Source: Candidatus Fukatsuia endosymbiont of Tuberolachnus salignus (GTDB lineage: Bacteria; Pseudomonadota; Gammaproteobacteria; Enterobacterales; Enterobacteriaceae). From it: a stretch of 64,000 bases of DNA. Position 1 is the first letter of the stretch. The number at the start of each line of letters is the position of its first letter. A program made the translations under genes and the position numbers. The DNA lies in assembly GCF_964030845.1 (NCBI RefSeq), contig NZ_OZ034983.1, positions 1,178,001 to 1,242,000 of the forward strand, read 5' to 3'. Shown one piece after another: positions 25,580-34,141 of the stretch. Under the pieces are notes generated by a model that was not told the DNA's origin, searched no databases, and saw only the letters and a program-made list of their open reading frames with translations.

Positions 25580-25821
25580 TCACCAAAGTGTTAATTTGAG
25601 TGATTAAAGTAATATGTAGTTGTTTTTAAAGTAGTTTTTTATTTTAAAAATATTGAGCTATAACTGATCATACCGAGTAATCAGGTATAAAAGTGTAGAA
25701 TGAAGAGTATCTATCGAGGAAAGGTCGGGGTGAATTCATAGATCGTCAGTGGAAAAGAACCGATCGACAATGTGTTAAAGGTTTAGCGACGGAGTGTGTG
25801 AATGTTTGATAGACTGCCAAT
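25580..25821. other. Gap between pL and the cI terminator
   Basis: About 240 bp of AT-rich DNA without a coding sequence. In lambda this interval holds rex genes; none are present here. Confidence 0.5.
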
Positions 25822-25848
25822 GAAAAACCCTGCACAAATAGGCAGGGT
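25822..25848 (-). terminator. Terminator of cI
   Basis: Minus strand: CCCTGC and GCAGGG form a stem around CTATTTGT, followed by T5. It lies 10 bp after the cI stop. Confidence 0.85.
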
Positions 25849-25857
25849 ATCCTCTGA

Positions 25858-26550
25858 TTAATCAATTATGCTGGCAGTGTAAAAAACTTTTCCCAAGATT
25901 TTAACGTCACTAAGCAACACCGTATCATCTGGATATTCATTTTGATTTAGGCCGCGCATCTTCACCATATTATTGGGTAAAGCATAGAGTATCCTCAACA
26001 TGCAGAGACCACCGACAGATACGGCATATATTTTGCCGTTCTTGATCTCCGTGATGCTCTCGTCAACAGCAACAATTGCGCCTTCTTGAATGGTAGGACA
26101 CATACTTGAATCAGGTGCCAGTATAGCGACGGAATTAGTCAGGGTGGTTTTAGTTTTTACAGCGATGTCCATAGGTAATCGAATCATTTTTAGCATATCC
26201 TCTCGTCCCTTATCTCTGGGGATCAGCAGCCGCTCCATGCGACCATAAAGAGGAAATTCATACTCATTTTCGCTAACTGGACTCGTTGGGTCATCAATGT
26301 GTATCCTTTCAAACCTTATTCCTTCTTGAACCCATTTATCCTTCATAGGCTCCACACCGTCGCCTAACCATTCAGGGCGAACTCTAAGCACACGCGAAAT
26401 ATCCAGCAGCTTTCTCGAGCGCTGGCTCTTTCCTGATGTAATTTTTTGGATGGCGGCTTGTGAAAGACCCGCCTTCACGGCGAGAGAGGCTTGGGTTAAC
26501 CCTTCCACATTCATCGCATGTTTAACTCGTTGTGCAAACGTCATTTTCAT
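25858..26550 (-). CDS. cI: CI-type prophage repressor (HTH plus S24 domain)
   Basis: 230 residues. An N-terminal HTH_3 domain (LTQASLAVKAGLSQAAIQKI) is followed by a linker and a LexA/CI-type S24 domain with the Ser of DSSMCPTI (Ser149). In the usual catalytic Lys position (V-K-R-L motif) the sequence has LRIL, that is Arg186, and I see no Ala-Gly or Cys-Gly cleavage dipeptide in the linker (EFPLYGRMERLL). So RecA-stimulated self-cleavage is doubtful; release may need an antirepressor. It is divergent from cro, with matched operators at both early promoters. Confidence 0.85.
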   Translation of the reverse strand: MKMTFAQRVKHAMNVEGLTQASLAVKAGLSQAAIQKITSGKSQRSRKLLDISRVLRVRPEWLGDGVEPMKDKWVQEGIRFERIHIDDPTSPVSENEYEFPLYGRMERLLIPRDKGREDMLKMIRLPMDIAVKTKTTLTNSVAILAPDSSMCPTIQEGAIVAVDESITEIKNGKIYAVSVGGLCMLRILYALPNNMVKMRGLNQNEYPDDTVLLSDVKILGKVFYTASIID

Positions 26551-26599
26551 ACCATTAAAAATACAACTTCAGTCATTAACCGTCAAACAACTAAAGAGG

Positions 26600-26628
26600 T
26601 TGCTTTTGTATAACCAGGGTATTATATT
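26600..26628 (+). promoter_or_regulatory. pR promoter with CI operator OR
   Basis: -35 TTGCTT (26600-26605), 17-bp spacer, -10 TATATT (26623-26628). The spacer contains TATAACCAGGGTATTA (26609-26624), identical to the pL operator. A further dyad CAACT...AGGTTG overlaps the -35 region. Confidence 0.7.
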
Positions 26629-26657
26629 AGTCATTGAAAACAATAAAGGTGATTCAT

Positions 26658-26885
26658 ATGAACGTAGTAATTAAAACCGCAATTACCCTTGTAGGGACTC
26701 AAACGAGACTCGCTAAAGCCTGTGGTGTGACTCAATCTGCGGTACAGAAGTGGTTGTATGGTAAGTCAAAAGTGGCCCCTAAAAATGTTAAACCTTTGGT
26801 AGAGGCCACTCAGGGTGTCATTCAGGCTTACCAAATTCGCCCGGATTTGCCCGACCTTTTTCCACATCCAGACGAAGCGGCCTGA
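26658..26885 (+). CDS. cro: Cro-type repressor (YdaS-like)
   Basis: A 75-residue protein. The helix-turn-helix TRLAKACGVTQSAVQKWLYG and the downstream KVAPKNVKPLVEAT are typical of Cro/YdaS-type proteins. I start at the ATG at 26658 because AAAGGTGATTC precedes it. It is the first gene of the rightward operon. It should bind the same operators as CI and repress the early promoters in the lytic phase. Confidence 0.8.
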   Translation: MNVVIKTAITLVGTQTRLAKACGVTQSAVQKWLYGKSKVAPKNVKPLVEATQGVIQAYQIRPDLPDLFPHPDEAA

Positions 26886-26952
26886 TCTCATCGTGACGCC
26901 ATGCTCTCATAACGCAAACAAAAGTATAACCCAATAAGGAATAGGATAAATT

Positions 26953-27396
26953 ATGGACAAACGCGCATTAATTAACCGGATGTGTGAGCGAGTGACAGGC
27001 GGACGCGCCGTTGCTACGGCGTATTTAGGGATGTCTGAATCTAAATTTAACAATCACTTGTATGAGAACAAAGGTGCTCGATTTTTCAGCGTCGATGAAT
27101 TGGTAGCACTGCAAACACTGAGTGAGTCAACCTGGGTTGCGGAATATTTTGCTGCACGATCGAATGCCATCGTCGTACCTGCACCTTCTGCGGAGGTGGA
27201 CACCGTGGAACTGCACCACATGAGCCTGAACACAGCAGTCAAACGCAGTGCTGTCGACCAGTTAATTCTTGATGCGATTAGGGAGCACGGGGAGATTAAT
27301 GAACAAGCCCAACAAAAGATTCTGGATGCCCACCGTAAACACATCGCAACACGAGACGGTGAAGTTCGTGCCACGCTGCAGGTTTACGGTAAGTAA
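26953..27396 (+). CDS. CII/YmfL-type phage regulator
   Basis: A 147-residue protein beginning DKRALINRMCERVTGGRAVA, then LGMSESKFNNHLYENKGARF, with a C-terminal LILDAIREHGEINEQAQQKI segment. The pattern fits phage CII-like (CP76/YmfL) regulators placed after cro. It likely activates lysogeny promoters or controls early genes. An AAGGAATAGG ribosome site precedes the ATG. Confidence 0.65.
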   Translation: MDKRALINRMCERVTGGRAVATAYLGMSESKFNNHLYENKGARFFSVDELVALQTLSESTWVAEYFAARSNAIVVPAPSAEVDTVELHHMSLNTAVKRSAVDQLILDAIREHGEINEQAQQKILDAHRKHIATRDGEVRATLQVYGK

Positions 27397-27444
27397 AGAC
27401 ATTGCGGCGGCGGACCAGGCAGTCGCCCTACACAAACATACGGA

Positions 27445-28155
27445 GTGATGGTGAACCCATTATCAAACGCAGTCAACCCCAGCATGGGGAGTCGAGAGAT
27501 AGCCGGTTTAGTGGAGTCTCGTCACGACAATGTGAAAAGAGCCATTGAGCGCTTGGTTGAAAAGGGGATTATCAGACTTCCTCCAATGGAGGAGGTTAAA
27601 AATCAATCAGACCAATACGTTTTTGAATACAGGGTAGGTAAACGTGATAGCTATGTGGTGGTCGCCCAACTCTCCCCTGAATTTACCGCCCGCGTAGTCG
27701 ATCGTTGGCAGCAACTGGAAGAGAAAGCGGCCTACTCGTTTTTACCGGTCGATTATTTATCAGCCTTGAAAACATTAACGCAAGAGGTTGAGCGACGCCA
27801 ACGGCTAGAAAACCCGTTAGCACGGGCTGCCCCTAAGATAGATTTCGCCGACCGTGTGAGCGAAGCCAGTGGCATTCTGGTGGGCAATTTTGCCAAGCTG
27901 ATGGGCCTTCGTCCCAACAAATTGTTTGTTTGGTTACGCAAAAATCACGTGCTAATGGGTATTCCTTCTCGCAGAAATGTGCCTCGACAGGAGTACCTGG
28001 AGCGGGACTATTTCACCTTCAGAGAAACGCCCATCGAGACGGAGCACGGGATGAAAATCACCTTCACCCCGCTACTGACCGGCAAGGGCCAAGCGTGGCT
28101 AACAAAAAAGCTATGTGAAGCAGGCTTATTGAAAACGATCACAAACGCGGCATAG
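27445..28155 (+). CDS. Rha-type phage regulatory protein/antirepressor
   Basis: 236 residues. The N-terminal Rha domain (GSREIAGLVESRHDNVKRAI, DSYVVVAQLSPEFTARVVD) is joined to a C-terminal antirepressor (ANT-like) domain with SGILVGNFAKLMGLRPNKLF and a final LLTGKGQAWLTKKL. GTG at 27445 and ATG at 27448 are both possible starts; CGGAG lies just upstream. It precedes the replication genes. Role: early regulatory protein that may antagonise host or CI functions. Confidence 0.72.
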   Translation: MMVNPLSNAVNPSMGSREIAGLVESRHDNVKRAIERLVEKGIIRLPPMEEVKNQSDQYVFEYRVGKRDSYVVVAQLSPEFTARVVDRWQQLEEKAAYSFLPVDYLSALKTLTQEVERRQRLENPLARAAPKIDFADRVSEASGILVGNFAKLMGLRPNKLFVWLRKNHVLMGIPSRRNVPRQEYLERDYFTFRETPIETEHGMKITFTPLLTGKGQAWLTKKLCEAGLLKTITNAA

Positions 28156-28165
28156 GGAATAGACA

Positions 28166-29044
28166 ATGAGTATGAAATTAATGACACACGCCATGAGTAT
28201 CAAAGTGGGGAATCCGCTGAGAAAACTGATTTTACTCAAATTGGCTGATAATGCCAACGACCAAGGCGAATGCTGGCCGTCAGTGCCCTATATCGCTCAT
28301 CAGTGTGAAATGACAGATCGCTCGGTACAAAAACATCTTCACCAGTTGGCAGTAGACGGCTTGCTGTGGATTGAATATCGTAAAAATGAGCAGGGCGTGA
28401 ATAAATCGAATGTTTATCATTTGACGTTAAACAATGCCCCAAAAGTGAAGGGTGAAAATAAGTCACCCGGGGAGGATACAGGTTCACCTCCTGGTGAATC
28501 AAGAACGCTGGGTGGAGTATCTGGCACACGGGGTAGCGCATCTGGAACACCAGGAAGGGGTGAATCAGGAACACCCAGAATCAGTCATTCTTTTGAACCA
28601 GTCATAGAACCTGTCATAGAACCTAACACCCCAACTGCGAGCAAAATTTGTGCAATCAAAGTCGATGAGTGTCCTGCCAAGCGAGAAGACCCCATCCCCC
28701 ACCCTGACTGTTTTCCTGCTCAGCGTAATTCCCCTCACGTTGACACTCAGACCAGCCTAGCGAGCCGTTACGCCTTCGAAGGGAAGATAATCCGCCTGAC
28801 CCCGCAAGATTTCGACAGCTGGCAAACGCTATTCCCGCATTTGGACTTGGTCTACGAGCTGACACGATTGGATTTAGAGTTTCGTCACGACACGCCTAAA
28901 AGCTGGTTTTGCACCGCCAGTCAGAAACTGAATTACCAGAACAAACGGGCAGTGGATGGCACCACCTTCAAACGGGTTTCTGGCGACCGCTTCGCCAAAA
29001 AAGACTACGGCACCACGGTATTTCCGGCGTGGATGGAAGGGTAA
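28166..29044 (+). CDS. O: Replication initiation protein, lambda O-like
   Basis: 292 residues. An N-terminal winged-helix (LRKLILLKLADNANDQGECW, MTDRSVQKHLHQLAVDGLLW) is typical of phage replication initiators. The middle is Gly/Ser/Pro-rich with short repeats (GTRGSASGTPGRGESGTP). The C-terminal part (VYELTRLDLEFRHDTPKSWF) resembles DnaT-like domains. The middle may hold the origin, as in lambda, where ori lies within O. The DnaC-like loader follows 4 bp later. Confidence 0.78.
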   Translation: MSMKLMTHAMSIKVGNPLRKLILLKLADNANDQGECWPSVPYIAHQCEMTDRSVQKHLHQLAVDGLLWIEYRKNEQGVNKSNVYHLTLNNAPKVKGENKSPGEDTGSPPGESRTLGGVSGTRGSASGTPGRGESGTPRISHSFEPVIEPVIEPNTPTASKICAIKVDECPAKREDPIPHPDCFPAQRNSPHVDTQTSLASRYAFEGKIIRLTPQDFDSWQTLFPHLDLVYELTRLDLEFRHDTPKSWFCTASQKLNYQNKRAVDGTTFKRVSGDRFAKKDYGTTVFPAWMEG

Positions 29045-29048
29045 TGTG

Positions 29049-29921
29049 ATGAATGTCATTGAAAAAATAGAAAATTCGCGTCAGCAGCAAGACCTCACTT
29101 TTCTTGAAGACCGGTTGAAAAGTGCCCGTGCCCCGCTGAAGGAAATAGCAGGGGTTCGGGTTGATGTAGCAGAGGTCCTCTGCCCACAACACGGGGCTTT
29201 TGAACAACGCTGTCGAACCCTGCAGGGCTTTGCCAACGTGCAACAGAAAACGGACTGTCCGGCGTGTTTACACGAAAAAATCACCGTATTGAAAAAGAAT
29301 ATCGCCTCAGACCAGCAGCGAAATCAGGCCCAATTGATTAAAAATTTGCTGAGCCAGACGGGTATCCCTGCGCGCTTTACCACTGCCAGTTTTGAGTCTT
29401 ATCAGCCGATTAATGCTGAATCCTTGCGTTGCCAGAAGGTATGCCAGGCCTATGCACAAAAATGGCATGAGCGTTTAGCGCAAGGCGGTGGGTTGGTGAT
29501 GTGCGGCAAACCCGGGACAGGAAAAAATCATCTGGCGGTTGCGATTGCTAAACACATCATTACGACACACCACGCCTCGGTTGTTCTGACATCCGCGCTA
29601 CGTATTACTCGAGAGGTCAAGAGCACCTGGGCGAAAGACGCCACCCAAACCGAATCCGAGGTGATTAAGCACTACACCGGTGTCGACATGTTGATTATCG
29701 ATGAAATCGGTGTGCAGTTTGGCAGTGAGGCCGAAAAGCTGATTTTATTTGAAATCATCAACACCCGCTATGAAAACATGAAACCGACGCTGCTGCTGAG
29801 CAATTTGCCGAAAGAAGACTTAACGACTTACCTCGGTGAGCGAGTACTGGACAGAATGAACGAAGGTGGCGGTTGTACTTTGGCGTTTACCTGGGAGAGC
29901 TATCGGGTCAGGACGGCATAA
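29049..29921 (+). CDS. dnaC: DnaC-like helicase loader
   Basis: 290 residues. The N-terminal zinc-binding segment has CPQHG and CPACLHE cysteines. The AAA+ domain has Walker A MCGKPGTGKNHLAVAI, Walker B DMLIIDEIGVQ, and the sensor region LLSNLPKEDL with an arginine finger near LGERVLDRMNEGG. It loads the replicative helicase at the phage origin opened by the O-like protein. The start ATG 29049 is 4 bp after the O stop. Confidence 0.88.
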   Translation: MNVIEKIENSRQQQDLTFLEDRLKSARAPLKEIAGVRVDVAEVLCPQHGAFEQRCRTLQGFANVQQKTDCPACLHEKITVLKKNIASDQQRNQAQLIKNLLSQTGIPARFTTASFESYQPINAESLRCQKVCQAYAQKWHERLAQGGGLVMCGKPGTGKNHLAVAIAKHIITTHHASVVLTSALRITREVKSTWAKDATQTESEVIKHYTGVDMLIIDEIGVQFGSEAEKLILFEIINTRYENMKPTLLLSNLPKEDLTTYLGERVLDRMNEGGGCTLAFTWESYRVRTA

Positions 29922-29955
29922 CACATCAACCGGCGCCAGTAGAGACAGATGAAAC

Positions 29956-30318
29956 ATGAATGAATATCGAATAGTGCTGCCTTACCCGCCGACAGTGAAT
30001 ACCTATTGGCGACATGCCAGAGGCCGACATTACATCAGCAAACAGGGCAGGCAGTACCGTACCGAGGTTATTGCGTTAATTGCACGTAAGGGGCTTACCC
30101 TGTGCCTAAAAAGCAAACTTCGTGTCAAGGTACGAGTTCATGTCCCATACCGCAGGAAACGCGATTTAGATAATCTGCTAAAGGCACCGTTGGATGCCTT
30201 GGTACACGCGGGCATGATTGCCGATGACAGTGTGATTGATGACCTGCACATCATTCGGGGTGAACAGGTGCAAGGCGGCAGGAGGGAGATAATCATAACG
30301 GAACAGGAGGCAGCATGA
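29956..30318 (+). CDS. rusA: RusA Holliday-junction resolvase
   Basis: 120 residues. The RusA fold signature is PYPPTVNTYWRHARGRHYIS at the N-terminus, RRKRDLDNLLKAPLDALVHA with two catalytic Asp residues, and GMIADDSVIDDLHI with the third. It resolves recombination intermediates before packaging. It overlaps the next gene by 4 bp. Confidence 0.93.
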   Translation: MNEYRIVLPYPPTVNTYWRHARGRHYISKQGRQYRTEVIALIARKGLTLCLKSKLRVKVRVHVPYRRKRDLDNLLKAPLDALVHAGMIADDSVIDDLHIIRGEQVQGGRREIIITEQEAA

Positions 30319-30803
30319 ACGTCACACAACTTAGGCTCAATAATGAGCAGTATCACTGGGTTAACAGCTGGCTGGAACGCTGGGGAGCCTGGGTATACAG
30401 CGGTCGATTGGAGAAGCCACAGAGTAGCCTCATCGCCCACTGTATGGCGACAAAAAAGCAGCAAGAAAATCCTACCAGGCCAATGTGTAATGATGATGAC
30501 GGGTTGTTGATTTCTCGGGTGGTGGATACGGTGATACCTGTAGATAACAAGGCCTTTGGCATATTGCTCAGTTACTACGTACAACGCATATCAAGGCGCG
30601 CGATTGCCAATTATTATCACCAATGTGCCCCACCACGCAAAATGAGCGGACGGGCAGGAGACAGAGTCAAGAAACCTTCGTTGGCTACCTGTCGGCGGGA
30701 AGTGGATGAGATACTTGAGGCTGTGATATGGATGTTGTATCACCCCTTGCAATCTGCTTTCATTAGCCGTAAACCTGTCGCTAAAATCAAGAAAATTGCA
30801 TAG
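30315..30803 (+). CDS. Q: Late antiterminator Q-like protein (DUF1133)
   Basis: 162 residues, similar in layout to DUF1133 family proteins in the Q position of lambdoid phages: LRLNNEQYHWVNSWLERWGA, then FGILLSYYVQRISRRAIANY and SLATCRREVDEILEAVIWML. It should allow late transcription to pass the terminator upstream of the lysis genes. In this prophage the late genes start 2 kb further on, after the reverse-oriented cargo gene. Confidence 0.75.
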   Translation: MNVTQLRLNNEQYHWVNSWLERWGAWVYSGRLEKPQSSLIAHCMATKKQQENPTRPMCNDDDGLLISRVVDTVIPVDNKAFGILLSYYVQRISRRAIANYYHQCAPPRKMSGRAGDRVKKPSLATCRREVDEILEAVIWMLYHPLQSAFISRKPVAKIKKIA

Positions 30804-30927
30804 AACATATTGACATCCTTGAGCCAATGAGCCAGTATCGCAGGGTACCTTGCCGTATCTGCATTAATTACACCAAACCGTTAATTGCGATTTAATCTGA
30901 CAAACACCTGCATAGATAACTGATAAT

Positions 30928-30958
30928 TGCCAGATTAAGTTTTGAGTTACTACAACAG
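30928..30958. repeat. IS481-type terminal-repeat remnant
   Basis: GCCAGATTAAGTTTTGAG followed by TTACTACA resembles the outer end of the IS481-type element at 3400-3431. It may be a scar of an excised or decayed element at the cargo locus boundary. Confidence 0.45.
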
Positions 30959-31000
30959 ACTAAAGATGAGACGATTCTATTATATTTCGTCTACGCGTGC

Positions 31001-32443
31001 CTATTGTCTAACAGTATATTCGTGAGACTTAGCTGCTATGTATTGTCTGGCTTCCTTTAATTCAGGTCGAAAATAATCGAGCGCTATTCTGAACGTCCTG
31101 GGATATACTTTCATTTTTTCATCGAGGGTAGGCGCATTATTACTCTGTTGACGAACAAGCTGTACATGCTGTTTCCACCATTTTGGAAACATTTTATCAC
31201 TCCATGCCGAAAAAACTAGGAATAGCTGTTCTCTATCTAATTGCTTAAGTTCTTCAATAAGTAATGGGTCTAGGCTGGAAGATTCATGTGAAATATGACA
31301 CAGTCTTTCAATAAGATTTTGAACGTTCGGAGTCAAGTCCGTTAGCCTGGCTTTGCGCGTAAAACTATAGGGAGCCGGTCTACTCGTATTATAGCGATAA
31401 TGAGCAGAATGTTTCCTACTCGCTTTGCGGTATGCATCTTGGCTGAGTGAATTCGAAATCACACTAGATACAGAGTTGGATGGCTCTTGTATTTGCGAAC
31501 TATTGCTACCATGATGCTGGGTTGATGGTATCCTTAAAGCAGAGAGAATCTCTGATAATGCATCGGGAGAATGCGGTATTTCAGGGATTACTGGATAACA
31601 GACGCCGCGTCCATCATTGAAATAAGATGTTTGCCTGCCTACAGAGGTGGTTTCTATTTGACTCGTAGGACCATAGGAATGCGTTCCAAATTTTGTATCG
31701 AGATGACGAGCAGCATCTTCACTGCTTACATTACACATTGCTTGTTGAGGATATGTTCCTTGGCGAAGTGGACTCGAAATAACACTAGGCACAAAGCTGG
31801 GTGACCTTTGTGTTTGAGAAAAACTATTATAACACTGTCCTGGTTCTGACGAACCTCCTGATGACATATCAACAATCTCTTCTCGTGCGAAGAGGCTTCT
31901 TGCTTCAAAAGCACCTGAACTATAGGGGTTGGGATAAGATGTGGTTCCTTGTGGAGTAGATGTCTGACTAGGGGTACCAAACTGGTCACAAAAAACTGAG
32001 CTCCAATCCATATGTTCTGTACCCTGTGTATCTTGAAAATGATAAGTGGGAGTACTATCTAAGGATAAGGCTAGCAATTCTCCATTTTGTAATCTGTCTG
32101 TGAGTGTTCCATTCCAGCCACGATCACGTAGTGTTTGTAAAAAAAGCTGTTGGAATTTTTCTATCGTAGTCTTATCGAATGCGAAATCTTTTAGTTTATT
32201 AGTCGATAAACTATAGACATCTAGATCTATGTCTTGTGTTAGGTAAAAATTTTTTGAATCGAGCGTGTTCTTAAGTAGATTATCAATATCAGATTTAATA
32301 ATATCGAGATATATCTGATCACACTCTTCTGGGAAAAGATCCTGTAAATCTTTCCAAAATTTTGTACTTGCTGTGACGGTAGCTTGTTCTGTACTCGAAA
32401 ATTGAATGTATGGAGCACCGTAATTTGTGATTCCAGCTGGCAT
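31001..32443 (-). CDS. Unknown cargo protein at the Q-lysis junction (candidate effector)
   Basis: 480 residues, no recognised domain. The N-terminal 140 residues and the C-terminal ~120 (LTDLTPNVQNLIERLCHISH onwards) look folded. The middle is Ser/Thr/Gln/Tyr-rich, low complexity, with a rough internal repeat (VPSVISSPLRQGTYPQQA and VSSVISNSLSQDAYRKAS). There is no Sec signal. It is AT-rich, reversed relative to the late genes, and located between Q and holin, where lambdoid phages and the APSE phages of Hamiltonella carry toxins. I infer lysogenic-conversion cargo, possibly a secreted effector; the function is unknown. Confidence 0.6.
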   Translation of the reverse strand: MPAGITNYGAPYIQFSSTEQATVTASTKFWKDLQDLFPEECDQIYLDIIKSDIDNLLKNTLDSKNFYLTQDIDLDVYSLSTNKLKDFAFDKTTIEKFQQLFLQTLRDRGWNGTLTDRLQNGELLALSLDSTPTYHFQDTQGTEHMDWSSVFCDQFGTPSQTSTPQGTTSYPNPYSSGAFEARSLFAREEIVDMSSGGSSEPGQCYNSFSQTQRSPSFVPSVISSPLRQGTYPQQAMCNVSSEDAARHLDTKFGTHSYGPTSQIETTSVGRQTSYFNDGRGVCYPVIPEIPHSPDALSEILSALRIPSTQHHGSNSSQIQEPSNSVSSVISNSLSQDAYRKASRKHSAHYRYNTSRPAPYSFTRKARLTDLTPNVQNLIERLCHISHESSSLDPLLIEELKQLDREQLFLVFSAWSDKMFPKWWKQHVQLVRQQSNNAPTLDEKMKVYPRTFRIALDYFRPELKEARQYIAAKSHEYTVRQ

Positions 32444-32971
32444 GAAGATGTTCTCTATTTTTAAATGGATGATAATATTTTGTTCAATTAAATTAAAAAT
32501 TAATCATATTTATACGATGATGACTAAAGAGATTGAACAATAATAATTTGACCGATTTTAATAGAAAAAATTATTATTTCAAATACCTTATTTACATTTA
32601 AATATAAAATATCTTATACGCAATATTTATCTATGGGTTGCTGATATTTTTTATAAAAAAATCATATCGGCTATTTCACTTATTTTTCAATTTTATATGA
32701 TAAAACGTCAGCAGCTTCTAATAATTTTACAAAATAATTCTTATTCAATTTTCATATTTAATACCCATCCAATGCCTATCATTCCAATCGTATGTCTAAA
32801 GTGTATTAATTATCCGTGCCAATAAAACGATGGAGTAAGCCCCATAATGATCTTTTCGGAAAATATTATCATTTGTCAATAACAATTATTTTTATTAACG
32901 AAGAGACACTATTTCTATGACACCCCCCCCCGACCCCTAGCGGGAAACGGTATCCCCACTCAGAGACGAGA
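32444..32971. other. AT-rich spacer between cargo gene and holin
   Basis: About 530 bp with no credible coding sequence. It should hold the promoter of the cargo gene and part of the late leader. A C9 tract lies at 32923-32931. Confidence 0.5.
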
Positions 32972-33175
32972 ATGAGCATGGAAAAACTGACCACCGGCGT
33001 TGCCTATGGTGCTTCCGCCGGTAGCATCCTGAATGGTTTGCTAAACAGCTACAGCCCGGAACAATGGAACGCCATTGGTGTACTGGCTGGCGTCTCTCTG
33101 GCGGTACTGACCTATCTGACCAATCTGTATTTCAAGATTAAAGAAGACCGGCGTAAGAGCGCAACAAGCCAATGA
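32972..33175 (+). CDS. Phage holin
   Basis: 67 residues with two hydrophobic helices (VAYGASAGSILNGLL and WNAIGVLAGVSLAVLTYLTN) and a charged C-terminus (KIKEDRRKSATSQ), typical of class II P21-type holins. It overlaps the lysozyme gene by 4 bp. A second ATG two codons downstream could give a dual start. It permeabilises the inner membrane at lysis; with a SAR endolysin it may act as a pinholin. Confidence 0.85.
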   Translation: MSMEKLTTGVAYGASAGSILNGLLNSYSPEQWNAIGVLAGVSLAVLTYLTNLYFKIKEDRRKSATSQ

Positions 33176-33690
33176 GCAAGCTAAGCAAACCCATGCTGGG
33201 ACTGATTTTGGCAGGGACGACAGCGACCGCCATTCTTGCACAATTTCTGCATGAAAAAGAAGGCAATCGGCTGACAGCTTACCGAGACGGCGCTAACGTG
33301 TGGACAATTTGCAGCGGTGCGACACGAGTTGATGACAAGCCGGTAATGCAAGGCCTGCAACTCAGTGCAGAGAAATGCGAGCAAGTTAACAAATTTGAGG
33401 TAGATAACGCGATTGCCTGGGTAGAACGTCATGTTCAGGTACCGTTAACCGATACCCAGAAAGCCGGTATTGCTTCGTTTTGTCCGTATAACATCGGTGT
33501 AGGCAAATGCTTCTCGTCGACTTTTTATCGAAAATTGAATGCCGGTGACTACCTCGGTGCTTGTACTGAAATTAAACGTTGGCTATTTGACGGCGGTAAA
33601 GATTGCCGCATTCGAGCCAATAACTGTGCGGGTCAAGTAATAAGACGCGCGCAAGAAAGTGAACTCACCTGTTGGGGACTCGATGTTTAA
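33172..33690 (+). CDS. Phage lysozyme (SAR endolysin, GH24)
   Basis: 172 residues. The N-terminal weakly hydrophobic helix MLGLILAGTTATAILAQFL is a signal-anchor-release segment. The catalytic triad is in EGNRLTAYRDGANVWT, with Glu-x8-Asp-x5-Thr spacing as in T4 and P21 lysozymes. LTDTQKAGIASFCPYNIG is the usual family motif. It hydrolyses peptidoglycan after release from the membrane. It ends inside the start of Rz. Confidence 0.92.
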   Translation: MSKLSKPMLGLILAGTTATAILAQFLHEKEGNRLTAYRDGANVWTICSGATRVDDKPVMQGLQLSAEKCEQVNKFEVDNAIAWVERHVQVPLTDTQKAGIASFCPYNIGVGKCFSSTFYRKLNAGDYLGACTEIKRWLFDGGKDCRIRANNCAGQVIRRAQESELTCWGLDV

Positions 33691-34141
33691 TTGCTTATTT
33701 TTTATCCTGATGAGTCTCATTCTGCTCGTCAGTCTGGTGGCGGTTTATTATCACACTGAATCAGCAAAAAAAGACAGCGTCATCAAAACAATAAGGGATG
33801 AGCGCGATAACCTCTTTATCACGCTCCAAACAAGGCAAAAGCAATACCAACAAATAGCCGTGCTCGATAACAAACACACCCAGGAATTAACCGATGCAAA
33901 AACTCAGCTCGCTGCCCTTGAACATGATGTTCTTGTTGGCAAGCGTCGGGTGCAGCTCGCTGCCCGCTGTGAAACATTGCCCGCCACCCCCACGGCCACC
34001 CGCTTGGATGATGCTGCCGGTGCCCGACTTGACGACGCCGTTGTCAACGATTATTTCCGTCTCCGAAAAGGCATTGAAATAGTCACGCAGCAAATTGCAG
34101 GCTTGCAGGCGTACGTTACCCAAGTCTGTTTGGCGCAATAA
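33683..34141 (+). CDS. Rz: Rz-like inner-membrane spanin
   Basis: 152 residues. An N-terminal membrane helix (FFILMSLILLVSLVAVYY) is followed by a long helical, coiled-coil periplasmic part. The start at 33683 overlaps the lysozyme stop by 8 bp. With the embedded Rz1 lipoprotein it forms the spanin complex that breaks the outer membrane at the end of lysis. Confidence 0.8.
   Translation: MFNCLFFILMSLILLVSLVAVYYHTESAKKDSVIKTIRDERDNLFITLQTRQKQYQQIAVLDNKHTQELTDAKTQLAALEHDVLVGKRRVQLAARCETLPATPTATRLDDAAGARLDDAVVNDYFRLRKGIEIVTQQIAGLQAYVTQVCLAQ
33894..34082 (+). CDS. Rz1: Rz1-like outer-membrane spanin lipoprotein, nested in Rz
   Basis: 62 residues in the +1 frame inside Rz. It has a lipobox LLASVGC followed by a short Pro-rich mature part (CPPPPRPPAW), the hallmark of Rz1. 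The nested arrangement is the same as in lambda. The N-terminus is weakly basic (MQKLSSLP), consistent with a lipoprotein signal. Confidence 0.8.
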   Translation: MQKLSSLPLNMMFLLASVGCSSLPAVKHCPPPPRPPAWMMLPVPDLTTPLSTIISVSEKALK

